Shown piece after piece: positions 28,763-37,422 of a stretch of DNA of 64,000 nt (its first letter is position 1; each line of letters starts with the position of its first letter). Both the position numbers and the translations under genes were made by a program. The notes beneath the pieces were generated by a model. It saw only the letters and a program-made list of their open reading frames with translations, ran no database searches and was not told where the DNA came from. The DNA lies in contig NZ_AP024585.1 in assembly GCF_018323885.1 (NCBI RefSeq), positions 186,001 to 250,000 of the forward strand. Direction: 5' to 3'. The DNA comes from Citrobacter amalonaticus (GTDB lineage Bacteria; Pseudomonadota; Gammaproteobacteria; Enterobacterales; Enterobacteriaceae).

Positions 28763-30133
28763 TCAGGCTTTTTGCGCGGCGTGAGTCGGTGATTCTGTCG
28801 GCGTTGATGCGCCAGAGAGCTGGCGTTTACCTGCCCAGTATTTCACCATCAAGGCAAAGGCAGACACTAACGCCGGAATGGCCAGGAATGTAAAGATGGT
28901 TTCGAACGCGAGTTGCGCCTGCATCAGGAAGGCGCCGCTAAACGCACCGAGGATGCCGCCGAAACGGCCCAGACCTAACATCCATGCCACACCAGTCGCG
29001 CGGCCCTGTGTGGGGTAAAAACCCGCCGCCAGCGCGGGCATGGACGATTGTGCGCCGTTCATGATTGTCCCGGCGATAAAAACCATCACCCCCATGAGCA
29101 CCAGGCTGCTGGTGGAGAACCCAACCAGGCAGACAAACACCCCGGTCAACAACCAGCCGACCGCCACCACTTTGTTCGGGTTGAATTTGTCCATCAGCGC
29201 GCCCAGCACCAGGACGCCAATTCCGCCGCCCAACGGGAACAAGGCGGTAATGATGGACGCCTGGCTCAGCGTGGCCCCTGTTTCACGGATCAGCAGCGGC
29301 AGCCAACTGGTCAGCAGATAGAAGATCAGCAACCCCATAAAGTAGGTCAGGCACAGCATTACCGTACCCAGTGCGTAACGCGGCGAGAAGATGACGCCCA
29401 GCGCTGATTTCTCTTTAATCTGGCCGGTTTCACGCAGGACAAAGTGCGTCGCTTCCGGTAGCGGGGCGATACGGCGCAGAATGGTGCCAATCTGCTGCTG
29501 TGATTTGTTCTTAACCACCAGATAACGGGCAGATTCCGGCAGTAAAACGATCAACACCACTGCCAGCACCAGCGGCATCACGCCGCCGAGGATCAGTACG
29601 CTTTGCCAGCCGTAATGCGGGATCAGCCAGGCGGAGACAAACCCACCCATCGACGAGCCAATCGGGAATCCGACGAACATCAGATTCACCAGCAGCGCGC
29701 GACGGCGTTCTGGCGCGTATTCACTCATCAGGGTCGCAGCATTGGGCATTGCCGCCCCCAGACCCAGACCAGTTAAAAAGCGCAATGCGGTCAGTTGGTT
29801 CAGCGTGCTGGCAAAGGCGGTGAGCAGGCTGAAGCCGCCAAACACCAGAATCGACATAATCAGGACTTTTTTGCGACCGATGCGGTCAGCCATTGGACCC
29901 GCGGTGAGCGCTCCGACGGCAAGCCCCACCAGCGCGGCGCTCATGACCGGGCCGAGCGCGGATTTTTCAACGCCCCACTCCTGAACGAGATCGGAGGCGA
30001 TGAAGCCGATAATCGCGGTATCGAATCCGTCCATCGCGACGGTCACAAAGCACAGCACGAGAATCATCCACTGGTATTTTGAAAAGGGATGCTCGTTGAT
30101 AAACGCTTGAATATCAGTCGTTTTGTTTGTCAT
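28763..30133 (-). CDS. Aromatic acid:H+ symporter (MFS, AAHS family, PcaK-like)
   Basis: 456 residues with 12 predicted membrane helices. The AAHS-type start AMDGFDTAIIGFIASDL contains the acidic DGFD motif of helix 1, and GPMADRIGRKKVL is the MFS loop 2-3 motif. Relatives (PcaK, BenK, MhpT) import 4-hydroxybenzoate, protocatechuate or similar acids with protons. No catabolic gene is nearby, so the substrate is open. It is divergent from yiaF across a 443-bp gap that contains two IclR/PcaR-type boxes, predicting induction by an aromatic pathway intermediate. E. coli K-12 has no gene here between yiaG and yiaF. Confidence 0.87.
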   Translation of the reverse strand: MTNKTTDIQAFINEHPFSKYQWMILVLCFVTVAMDGFDTAIIGFIASDLVQEWGVEKSALGPVMSAALVGLAVGALTAGPMADRIGRKKVLIMSILVFGGFSLLTAFASTLNQLTALRFLTGLGLGAAMPNAATLMSEYAPERRRALLVNLMFVGFPIGSSMGGFVSAWLIPHYGWQSVLILGGVMPLVLAVVLIVLLPESARYLVVKNKSQQQIGTILRRIAPLPEATHFVLRETGQIKEKSALGVIFSPRYALGTVMLCLTYFMGLLIFYLLTSWLPLLIRETGATLSQASIITALFPLGGGIGVLVLGALMDKFNPNKVVAVGWLLTGVFVCLVGFSTSSLVLMGVMVFIAGTIMNGAQSSMPALAAGFYPTQGRATGVAWMLGLGRFGGILGAFSGAFLMQAQLAFETIFTFLAIPALVSAFALMVKYWAGKRQLSGASTPTESPTHAAQKA

Positions 30134-30209
30134 GCGGTTATTCCTGCGAAAGCAACGCGGGGGACAGAGGGGGTTTTTATTTTCTCCACCGCAAGCGTTA
30201 GGATTAATT

Positions 30210-30224
30210 GTGCGATTATCGAAC
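30210..30224. promoter_or_regulatory. IclR-family (PcaR/PobR-type) operator, box 1
   Basis: GTGCGATTATCGAAC is the exact reverse complement of GTTCGATAATCGCAC, the 15-bp sequence I recall as the PcaR-type box of pca genes in pseudomonads. It lies 77 bp before the transporter start. Confidence 0.6.
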
Positions 30225-30296
30225 GTTTATTCGTTAATCGTTCAATTAATCAAAACATTGAAGCCCGTGTTCGGCAATCACCCCACCGAGGTTAAC

Positions 30297-30311
30297 GTGC
30301 GATAATCGTAC
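30297..30311. promoter_or_regulatory. IclR-family operator, box 2
   Basis: GTGCGATAATCGTAC differs from box 1 at two positions and is itself more palindromic. It lies 87 bp further from the transporter start. A partial third copy, TCGTTAATCGTTC, lies at 30231-30243. Confidence 0.5.
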
Positions 30312-30576
30312 GAATTGCCCCTTCACTGGCCGACTTAATGCTGAAAAGCTATTAAAATCATAGAACTACTTCTTGTTAATGCCCTCAGGACAGAGGTGGT
30401 AAATGTGATGTGTTTAACAATAAAATAACAATTTGGTCATCGCTATTTCGCCAGACGAATTTCCGCCACAAGATTACGCGGAAGGGGTATCCTGCGAGCC
30501 TGACCTGGACTATCCTTGTAAGCCGTAAGGCACGCGTATTGCGCAGTGCGCATTTTTGGGTGAAAGGAGTATTAAA

Positions 30577-31287
30577 ATGGCGACAGGTAAGTCCTGCTCT
30601 CGCTGGTTTGCGCCTCTTGCGGCGTTGTTAATGGTAGTTAGCCTGAGTGGGTGTTTTGATAAAGAAGGCGATCAGCGTAAAGCGTTTGTCGATTTTCTAC
30701 AGAATACGGTGATGCGTAGCGGCGAGCGTCTACCCACCCTGACCGCCGATCAGAAAAAACAGTTCGGTCCGTTTGTTTCTGATTACGCGATTCTGTATGG
30801 CTACTCACAGCAGGTGAACCAGGCGATGGATTCCGCGTTGCGTCCGGTTGTTGATAGCGTTAATGCCATCCGTGTGCCACAGGATTATGTGACGCAACGT
30901 GGGCCGCTGCGTGACCTGAACGGTTCTCTCGGCGTATTGGGTCAGCAGTTGCAGAATGCGAAACTGCAGGCCGATGCGGCGCATGGCGCACTGAAACAGG
31001 CCGATGACCTGAAGCCGGTGTTTGACCAGGTGTATAAGAAAGTGGTGACGACGCCCGCAGACGCGTTGCAGCCGCTGATCCCGGCCGCGCAGATCTTCAC
31101 TCAGCAACTGGTCCAGGTGGGTGATTTTGTCGCGCAGCAGGATACGCAGGTGAGTTTTGTGGCGAATGGTATTCAGTTCCCGACTTCGCAGCAGGCAAGT
31201 CAGTACAACGCATTGATTGGGCCGCTGGCCTCGCAGCATCAGGCATTTAACCAGGCCTGGACTGCGGCGGTTAACGCTATTCAGTGA
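30577..31287 (+). CDS. yiaF: Lipoprotein YiaF (DUF3053)
   Basis: 236 residues from the ATG after GGAG, as in E. coli; seven upstream residues in the open frame are not needed. The signal sequence ends in a lipobox LSGC with the lipidated Cys followed by FDKEGDQRK. The mature protein is mostly helical (QQLQNAKLQADAAHGALKQADD). Function is unknown. It faces the kgu/ghrB operon tail-to-tail across a strong terminator. Confidence 0.9.
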   Translation: MATGKSCSRWFAPLAALLMVVSLSGCFDKEGDQRKAFVDFLQNTVMRSGERLPTLTADQKKQFGPFVSDYAILYGYSQQVNQAMDSALRPVVDSVNAIRVPQDYVTQRGPLRDLNGSLGVLGQQLQNAKLQADAAHGALKQADDLKPVFDQVYKKVVTTPADALQPLIPAAQIFTQQLVQVGDFVAQQDTQVSFVANGIQFPTSQQASQYNALIGPLASQHQAFNQAWTAAVNAIQ

Positions 31288-31291
31288 TGAA

Positions 31292-31328
31292 GCTGCCGGG
31301 CAGGCGATAGCGCCTCCCGGCTGTTTTT
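31292..31328. terminator. Bidirectional terminator, yiaF/ghrB
   Basis: GCCGGG-C-AGGCG and CGCCTCCCGGC pair around ATAG with one bulge, followed on the plus strand by TTTTTG; it sits between two converging units. Confidence 0.8.
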
Positions 31329-31329
31329 G

Positions 31330-32304
31330 TTACCCCGCAACCTGCGGGTTCACGCAGTTCTTCTCGACCTTTCCTTGCAGCGCATCAATCAGATTATCTA
31401 CCGCGCAGGCCGCCATGTTATAGCGCGTTTCGTGGGTGGCTGAACCAATGTGTGGTACCGCCACAACGTTACTCAGCGACAACAACGGTGAATCAACCGG
31501 TAGTGGCTCTTGCTCAAACACATCCAGACCGGCAGCGTGTATTTCGCCCTGTTGCAGTGCGGCAATCAGCGCGTTTTCATCGACCACCGGACCACGTCCG
31601 GCATTAATGAAGATGGCAGAGGATTTCATTTTAGCGAACTGCTCTGCGCCAAACAGATGATGCGTCTCGTCGGTCAGCGGCAGGATCAGGCAGACAAAGT
31701 CTGATTCCTGCAACAGCGTATCGAGGTCACAGTAGCGGGCGTTGAAGCGCTCTTCCGCTTCCTGATGGTGGCGGCGGGCGTTGTAGAGAATCGGCATGTT
31801 GAAGCCGAAGTGGGCGCGCTGTGCCAGCGCAAGACCAATGCGTCCCATCCCGACAATCCCCAGCGTTTTGTGGTGCACATCAATACCAAACCAGTCAGGA
31901 CCAATGCTGGAGGTCCATTCGCCGACCTTCACGCGCTCGGCCACTTCCACAACGCGGCGAGCGGTCGATAGCACCAGTGCCATGATCGTATCGGCAACGG
32001 TTTCCGTCAGCACGGTGGGCGTATGCATCAGCAGTACCTTACGTGCGTTCAGCGCATCCACATCGAAATTGTCATACCCCACGGAGATCGTTGAGGTTGC
32101 GCGGAGCGTCGGCATTTTCTCCAGCAGCGCGGTATCGACGGTTTGGCTGGAGCCCAGCAGACCTTCAGCACTGGCAAAGGCTTGCGCGTGTTGTTCAACC
32201 GTCTGCGGGCTCAGGTCCGGCACCTGGGTGACGGTGAAATGTTCTTCCAGGCGATGCAGTAAATCGTCAGGTAACGCTTTGTAGAGAATAATGGACGGCT
32301 TCAT
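31330..32304 (-). CDS. ghrB: 2-ketogluconate/hydroxypyruvate/glyoxylate reductase GhrB
   Basis: 324 residues from [14 protein letters not shown], as E. coli GhrB (YiaE/TkrA); the 25-residue extension seen upstream runs back into the preceding gene. It is a D-2-hydroxyacid dehydrogenase. The NAD(P) motif is GIVGMGRIG, the substrate Arg lies in [11 protein letters not shown] and the His in [12 protein letters not shown]. In E. coli it stands alone. Here it begins 22 bp after kguT, in the position held in Pseudomonas by kguD, the 2-keto-6-phosphogluconate reductase. Its natural substrate here may therefore be the phosphorylated sugar acid; that is inference. Confidence 0.93.
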   Translation of the reverse strand: MKPSIILYKALPDDLLHRLEEHFTVTQVPDLSPQTVEQHAQAFASAEGLLGSSQTVDTALLEKMPTLRATSTISVGYDNFDVDALNARKVLLMHTPTVLTETVADTIMALVLSTARRVVEVAERVKVGEWTSSIGPDWFGIDVHHKTLGIVGMGRIGLALAQRAHFGFNMPILYNARRHHQEAEERFNARYCDLDTLLQESDFVCLILPLTDETHHLFGAEQFAKMKSSAIFINAGRGPVVDENALIAALQQGEIHAAGLDVFEQEPLPVDSPLLSLSNVVAVPHIGSATHETRYNMAACAVDNLIDALQGKVEKNCVNPQVAG

Positions 32305-32326
32305 ATGACTCTCCATGAGTGAAAGT

Positions 32327-33607
32327 TTACGCGTGGCGTGCGCCAACCGGGACGTGCTGATTATTAGCAGGCTTAACAATTAAAGTTAGCCATACTGAGG
32401 CGAAAAGCGCCACCCCCATAAAAATGTACGAGGCGGACGGGCTGCCGGTGGCGCCGTTGAGGTAACCGACAAACCACGAGCCGAGGAACGAGCCCAGCGC
32501 GCCCATACTGTTGATTAGCGCCATTGCGCCACCGGCAACGTTGCGCGGCAACATCTCCGGAATGATGGCGAAAAACGGGCCATACGGGGCGTACATCGCC
32601 GCACCGGCAATCACCAGCAGGGTATAAGAGGCCCAGAAGTTATTCGCGCCGACGGCCCAGGAACCGATAAAAGCGCACGCGGCAATCAGCAGCAGAGGCC
32701 AGACGAACAGCTTACGGTTCTGTAATTTATCCGAGGCCCAGGAGGCGATAATCATCGCCACGGTGGCTGCCAGATACGGGACAGAAGAGAGCCAGCCCAC
32801 TTCGACCATTCCCAGATTCGCGCCGCCTTCGCGGATGATTGATGGCAGCCACAGCACGAAGCCGTAGACGCCAATACTCCAGGTGAAATATTGCATGCAT
32901 AACAGGATCACATTACGGGAGCGGAACGCTTCGCCGTAGTTGCGTACAGCCTTAATCCCCTGCTGCTCTTGTTCGAGTTGCGTTTGCAACGCCGTTTTTT
33001 CTGACTCGGTCAGCCAACCGACCTGCGCCGGTTTGTCTTTCACCAGCACCCACCAGCAGAAGGCCCACAGAATGGCGGGAACCCCTTCGATGATGAACAT
33101 CTCACGCCAGCCGAGCGCCTGGATCAGGTAACCAGACACCACTGACATCCACAGGACCGTCACCGGGTTACCGAGGATCAGGAAGGTATTTGCTCGCGAA
33201 CGCTCCGACTTCGTAAACCAGTTACTGATGTAAATCAGCATCGCTGGCATAACAGCGGCTTCCACTACCCCGAGAATAAAGCGAATAGCGGCCAGCGCCG
33301 GGATATTGCTGACCATCCCGGTCAGCGACGCGCAACCGCCCCATAAAATCAGGCAGACAAAAATCAGTTTGCGCACGCTCCGGCGTTCGGCATACACCGC
33401 GCCGGGGATCTGAAAGAAGAAATAGCCGAGGAAGAACAGGGCGCCGAGCAGGGATGAGATCCCTTTGGTGATGCCAAGGTCTTCGTTAATGCCCGCGGCG
33501 GACGCGAAGCTGAAGTTTGCACGGTCAAGATACGCCAGGCTATACGTGATGAACACGATAGGCATGATGTACAACCAGCGTTTTGCTGCATTTGTTGAGT
33601 TTGCCAT
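32327..33607 (-). CDS. kguT: 2-ketogluconate transporter KguT-like (MFS, ACS family)
   Basis: 426 residues from an ATG after AGAGG. It has about 12 membrane helices with the anion:cation symporter start [12 protein letters not shown] and the loop segment [14 protein letters not shown]. Members move sugar acids such as galactonate, glucarate or 2-ketogluconate with protons. The assignment to 2-ketogluconate rests on the gene order kguE-kguK-kguT-reductase with ptxS in front, which copies the Pseudomonas operon. Confidence 0.85.
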   Translation of the reverse strand: MANSTNAAKRWLYIMPIVFITYSLAYLDRANFSFASAAGINEDLGITKGISSLLGALFFLGYFFFQIPGAVYAERRSVRKLIFVCLILWGGCASLTGMVSNIPALAAIRFILGVVEAAVMPAMLIYISNWFTKSERSRANTFLILGNPVTVLWMSVVSGYLIQALGWREMFIIEGVPAILWAFCWWVLVKDKPAQVGWLTESEKTALQTQLEQEQQGIKAVRNYGEAFRSRNVILLCMQYFTWSIGVYGFVLWLPSIIREGGANLGMVEVGWLSSVPYLAATVAMIIASWASDKLQNRKLFVWPLLLIAACAFIGSWAVGANNFWASYTLLVIAGAAMYAPYGPFFAIIPEMLPRNVAGGAMALINSMGALGSFLGSWFVGYLNGATGSPSASYIFMGVALFASVWLTLIVKPANNQHVPVGARHA

Positions 33608-33674
33608 AATCAACCTCTGTTGTTTCTGCCGCCGCTGTCTGTAGGGTACAGGGGGCTGTTATCATTACGTAAGG

Positions 33675-34613
33675 TTATTCGCCTAACGTTTCACGTGTGG
33701 GTAAGCCTTCGCTGTCGCCCTGCACCTGAATGGCCAGTGCGCCAATTTTGTTGCCGCGTGTGACGGCCTGCGACAGCGTACGACCTTCCAGTAAGGCGCT
33801 GATGACGCCGACGGCAAAGCCATCGCCGGCACCGACCGTATCGACTACGTTGTCCACTTTGACCGGGGCAACGCTGCCTTTTTCGCCGTCGGCGGTTTTA
33901 TACCAGGCGCCGTCTGCGCCTGTTTTCAGCACCACGGCTTTCACGCCGTGACGAAGATAGAAATCCGCAATCCCTTCTGGTGTCTGTTGTCCGGTTAAAA
34001 TCATCCCTTCCTTCAGGCCCGGTAATACCCAGTCGGCCTGGAATGCGAGACGATTCAGTTTCTCAACCATCTCGGCTTCACTTTTCCACAGCACCGGACG
34101 CAGGTTGGGGTCAAATGAGAGTGTCTTGCCCTGGGCTTTCATCGTGCGCGCCGTGTGCGCCAGCAGTTCATAGGAACTGGGGGAAAGCGCCGCAGCGACG
34201 CCGCTCAGATGCAGATGACGGGCACTGGAGAAATACGCGTCGTGGTAGTCCGCAACGGACAGATGGCTGGCGGCGGATCCTTTACGGAAATACTCCACAA
34301 TGGGATCGGTTCCATTTTCAACTTTAGATTTTAGCTGAAAGCCGGTTGCGTAGCGCTCATCCAGGGTGACTCCCTGCGCATCAATCCCCTCTTTTTTCAG
34401 TGAGTTGAGAACAAAGCGACCAAAGCTGTCGTTACCTACGCGGCTCACCCAGCCGACTTTCAGTCCCAGTCGTGCCAGGCCGGTGGCAACGTTCAGTTCG
34501 GCACCGGCAACACGCTTGATAAATTGCTCAACCTCGGCCAGATCGCCGGTCTGCGTTGCTACAAACATCGCCATCGCTTCGCCGATTGTGATGACATCCA
34601 GTGAATGCTTCAT
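33675..34613 (-). CDS. kguK: 2-ketogluconate kinase KguK-like (PfkB family)
   Basis: 312 residues, a ribokinase/PfkB-fold sugar kinase. The N-terminal IGEAMAMFVATQ and the substrate-side GAELNVATGLARLG are followed by the C-terminal signature VDTVGAGDGFAVG, with the catalytic Asp in GAGD. It would phosphorylate 2-ketogluconate to 2-keto-6-phosphogluconate. A 2-keto-3-deoxygluconokinase activity cannot be excluded by sequence alone. It starts 3 bp after the kguE stop. Confidence 0.85.
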   Translation of the reverse strand: MKHSLDVITIGEAMAMFVATQTGDLAEVEQFIKRVAGAELNVATGLARLGLKVGWVSRVGNDSFGRFVLNSLKKEGIDAQGVTLDERYATGFQLKSKVENGTDPIVEYFRKGSAASHLSVADYHDAYFSSARHLHLSGVAAALSPSSYELLAHTARTMKAQGKTLSFDPNLRPVLWKSEAEMVEKLNRLAFQADWVLPGLKEGMILTGQQTPEGIADFYLRHGVKAVVLKTGADGAWYKTADGEKGSVAPVKVDNVVDTVGAGDGFAVGVISALLEGRTLSQAVTRGNKIGALAIQVQGDSEGLPTRETLGE

Positions 34614-34616
34614 GCC

Positions 34617-35366
34617 TTACTCCTTACGTAACAAATCGACGTAGTGGCGGGTAACCGCAGTCAGATCGGCCCCTTCCAGCGGGAATTCAATGCCGCGCGG
34701 AACGTCGGTGGGCAACAACTTGAGCAGGTCGAGCCAGCGGGGCTCTGCCTGGTCCGGGGGAACGGCGCGATAGCTGTCGTGGTGCGCGGTGGCGGCTTTA
34801 ACGTGAACATAACCCACTGACTTCGCCAGTTGATGAGCGGCCTCTTCCGGCGAATCGCCTACCCACAGCCAGTTGCCCATATCAAACGTCAGGTGTACAG
34901 GCAGCGCATGTTGCTGACAGGCGGCGTTAAAACGTTGCATGGGGGCCAGTCGTCCGCAGGCGGTCTGGTCGTTCTCGACTACCAGCGCCATACCGCTGCT
35001 TTCCAGCCAGTCGCGCAGGGTGTCAAATTGTTCTGCGTGGACAAAATGGCCCAGCGAAACCTTCAGCCATAGCGCGCGCAGCGTTTGCGCTTCCTGAAGC
35101 AGTGACGGCAGTTGTAGATTGAGGCGGCCATCGTCCATGAACAGCGGTTGTGGCGCGGAATAGCAGGCCAGCAGATCGAAGCATTCGATGGCTGACGCCA
35201 GTGTGGACAGGGCGCTGAGCTCAGCGTCAGTAAACAGTTCGCGGCGAATTTCGACGCCGTCTGCACCTGCACCGGCAATGATAGGCAGCATCGCGGTTTG
35301 TCCGCCGGCAGCGCGGACAGTGTCGTGGCCATAGGCAGCGGTGACCACTATCAGTTTTCTTTGCAT
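34617..35366 (-). CDS. kguE: KguE-like sugar phosphate isomerase/epimerase-fold protein
   Basis: 249 residues from MQRKLIVVTAAYG, with GGAG 7 bp before the ATG. An AP endonuclease family 2 / xylose isomerase-like TIM barrel is suggested by the pattern AGADGVEIRRELF, VENDQTACG, LTFDMGNWLWVG and YVHVKAA, which hold typical metal ligands (E, D, H). First gene of the leftward kgu operon. KguE in Pseudomonas is needed in the cluster but its reaction is not firmly known. Confidence 0.83.
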   Translation of the reverse strand: MQRKLIVVTAAYGHDTVRAAGGQTAMLPIIAGAGADGVEIRRELFTDAELSALSTLASAIECFDLLACYSAPQPLFMDDGRLNLQLPSLLQEAQTLRALWLKVSLGHFVHAEQFDTLRDWLESSGMALVVENDQTACGRLAPMQRFNAACQQHALPVHLTFDMGNWLWVGDSPEEAAHQLAKSVGYVHVKAATAHHDSYRAVPPDQAEPRWLDLLKLLPTDVPRGIEFPLEGADLTAVTRHYVDLLRKE

Positions 35367-35404
35367 AGGAACTCCAGAACTCACGCTAATGTGATTACGC
35401 TAGA

Positions 35405-35418
35405 TGGAACCGGTTCCA
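35405..35418. promoter_or_regulatory. PtxS-type operator before kguE
   Basis: TGGAACCGGTTCCA is a perfect 14-bp palindrome 39 bp before the kguE start. The known PtxS box is TGAAACCGGTTTCA, differing only at one symmetric pair. It lies between the regulator stop and kguE, placing the operon under the adjacent LacI-type protein. Confidence 0.8.
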
Positions 35419-35466
35419 AAGGAAAGCATGATGTGTCGAAATTATGATCACCATCACGAAGGAAAA

Positions 35467-36483
35467 TTAACGGGCAGTGGAGCCGCGAACGATCAGCTCG
35501 CCGGAGAAAACCTGTTCATGAATGGCGTCGCTGCCGCCTTCAATCCGACGAACCACTTGTTCGACAGCGGCATAACCAATCTGCCACGTGGGTTGTTTCA
35601 GGGTCGTGATCCCGACCCCTGCCAGTTCGGCCCATTCCAGCTCATCGAACCCCAACAGACCAATATCGCTGCCCCAGTTGAGGCCAATGCGCTTCAGTGA
35701 ACGGGCGACCTGAAGGGTGAGCGCACCGTTAGCGGAAATCACTGCCTTGCGCATCCCGCGATGCTGCTGGTGGAACTGGCGTAAGGTGTTATCGAGTTGC
35801 GTATTCTCGGAAAGCGGAACTTCGGCGTTTTCGGCGACAACGCCCGGATAACGTGCCAGTGTTGCCCGAAAGGCGCTCAGACGTTCACGACGGGTATTGA
35901 CCATCCCCAGCGGTTCGCTGAGAAACAGCAGTGCTTCAAAGCCTTGTTCAATCAGGTGTTCGGTGGCGGTGGTGGCGGCCTGAGTGTTGTCCAGCCCGAC
36001 GACGTCGCAGGCGAAGTCAGGGATTTTGCGATCGATCAGTACCATCGGCAACGCGGACTGTTGCAGGCGATTCAACCCCTCTTCACGCATCCCCACGGCG
36101 TTGACCACAATACCTTCGACCTGATAACTGCGCAGCAGATCGAGATAGTGCAATTCCTGGTTCACCTCGTTATTGGTGTTACAGACCAGTGGAGTAAAGC
36201 CTTTCTCGCGACAGGCGGCCTCGATACCGCTTAACACGTGGACGGAATAGGGGTTGGTGATATCGGCAATGATCAGGCCAATCAAACGGGTGCGACCTCG
36301 TTTCAGGCCACGAGCCATCAGGCTGGGGCGATAGTCGAGATCGGCAATGGCTTTTTCAATACGCGCCAGCAGGGCATCGGAAAGCAGGTGTTTTTCGCCG
36401 TTGAGATAACGTGAAATGCTGGTTTTACCGGTTTTTGCCGCTTTCGCGACATCGCTGATGGTGGGGCGTGTTGATTTGCTCAT
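35467..36483 (-). CDS. ptxS: LacI-family regulator PtxS-like (kgu operon repressor)
   Basis: 338 residues from MSKSTRPTISDV; the longer open frame runs into intergenic repeat sequence. The N-terminal LacI helix-turn-helix and hinge are clear (TISDVAKAAKTGKTSISRYLNG, then YRPSLMARGL). The sugar-binding core contains LIGLIIADITNPY and GLLGFDELEWAELAGVGITT. It precedes kguE on the same strand with the palindromic operator between. PtxS in Pseudomonas releases DNA on binding 2-ketogluconate; the same effector is expected here. Confidence 0.88.
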   Translation of the reverse strand: MSKSTRPTISDVAKAAKTGKTSISRYLNGEKHLLSDALLARIEKAIADLDYRPSLMARGLKRGRTRLIGLIIADITNPYSVHVLSGIEAACREKGFTPLVCNTNNEVNQELHYLDLLRSYQVEGIVVNAVGMREEGLNRLQQSALPMVLIDRKIPDFACDVVGLDNTQAATTATEHLIEQGFEALLFLSEPLGMVNTRRERLSAFRATLARYPGVVAENAEVPLSENTQLDNTLRQFHQQHRGMRKAVISANGALTLQVARSLKRIGLNWGSDIGLLGFDELEWAELAGVGITTLKQPTWQIGYAAVEQVVRRIEGGSDAIHEQVFSGELIVRGSTAR

Positions 36484-36527
36484 CGCTGAATTCCTTGCTT
36501 TGGGTGAGCATACCTTAGCGCGAAAAG

Positions 36528-36599
36528 ACCCGGCGACGCTACGCTTACCGGGCCTGTTGGTGGGTTTAAAGCCGGGGAAGGCAATGCCGCCACCCGGCA
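36528..36599. repeat. BIME-like pair of REP hairpins between ptxS and yiaD
   Basis: Two GC-rich imperfect palindromes lie back to back: CCCGGCGACGCTACGCTTACCGGG-type (36529-36552) and GCCGGGG...CACCCGGC (36571-36598). They have the REP pattern (GGTAAGCG, GCGGC). They fill the gap after yiaD and before the ptxS start. Confidence 0.6.
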
Positions 36600-36605
36600 C
36601 AATCG

Positions 36606-37268
36606 TTACTGAATCGGACTTAACGTAATTTCGACACGACGGTTCTGGGCTTTCCCTTCCGCCGTGCTGTTGCTGGCGATCGGATTTGCCGGACCCATGC
36701 CGCTGGTGCGGATGCGGTTGGCGGCAACGCCCTGGGTGATCAGTGCGCTGGCCACGCTGTCCGCACGCTGCTGTGACAGACGCATGTTCAGATCCTGGCC
36801 GCCGGTGCTGTCGGTATACCCGATCACATTGACGGCGGTTTTTTCGTATTCCTTCAGTACCATCGCCACGCCGGTCAACGTGTTGGCACCTGCCGGTTTC
36901 AGGGTCGCGCTGCTGCTATCAAAGGTGACGTTATTCGGCATATTCAAAATGATGTTATCGCCACTTCGCGTCACGCTTACGCCGGTTCCCTGCATTTTGT
37001 CGCGCAGTTTTGCTTCCTGGACGTCCATGTAATAACCGACGCCGCCGCCGAGCGCTGCCCCTGCCGCGGCACCAATCAGTGCGCCTTTACCGCGATCCTT
37101 CTTCGACGAGGAGAGAGCGCCGATACCCGCGCCCACCAGCGATCCAATGCCTGCGCCAATGCCAGATTTACCCGCTTCGCGTTCGCCGGTGTAAGGGTTG
37201 GTTGTGCAGCCAGAAACCGCCAGGGCGCCGCTCACGATAGCGGCAATGACTAAAACACGTTTCTTCAT
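36606..37268 (-). CDS. yiaD: OmpA-family lipoprotein YiaD
   Basis: 220 residues against 219 in E. coli. The signal ends in a lipobox (VSGC), then TTNPYTG. Glycine-zipper segments (GIGAGIGSLVGAGIGAL, GALIGAAAGAALGGGVG) follow, and the C-terminal OmpA domain binds peptidoglycan (NVIGYTDSTGGQDLNMRLSQQRA, NRRVEITL). It sits in the outer membrane; in E. coli it was found as a multicopy suppressor of a BamD mutant. Single gene, divergent from bisC. Confidence 0.93.
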   Translation of the reverse strand: MKKRVLVIAAIVSGALAVSGCTTNPYTGEREAGKSGIGAGIGSLVGAGIGALSSSKKDRGKGALIGAAAGAALGGGVGYYMDVQEAKLRDKMQGTGVSVTRSGDNIILNMPNNVTFDSSSATLKPAGANTLTGVAMVLKEYEKTAVNVIGYTDSTGGQDLNMRLSQQRADSVASALITQGVAANRIRTSGMGPANPIASNSTAEGKAQNRRVEITLSPIQ

Positions 37269-37422
37269 CTTAATTCCTTAATGACATTCTTATTTTTTGC
37301 CACAGCGACCGTGGCGGTTGATTATGACGTGTGTAGATGAAGAAAATTCCAGGGATCTCTCTGAAATTTGTAAGTAACATTGAACGCCGTAATACATCAT
37401 CTCATCTGCAGGAGCGCCTGGC

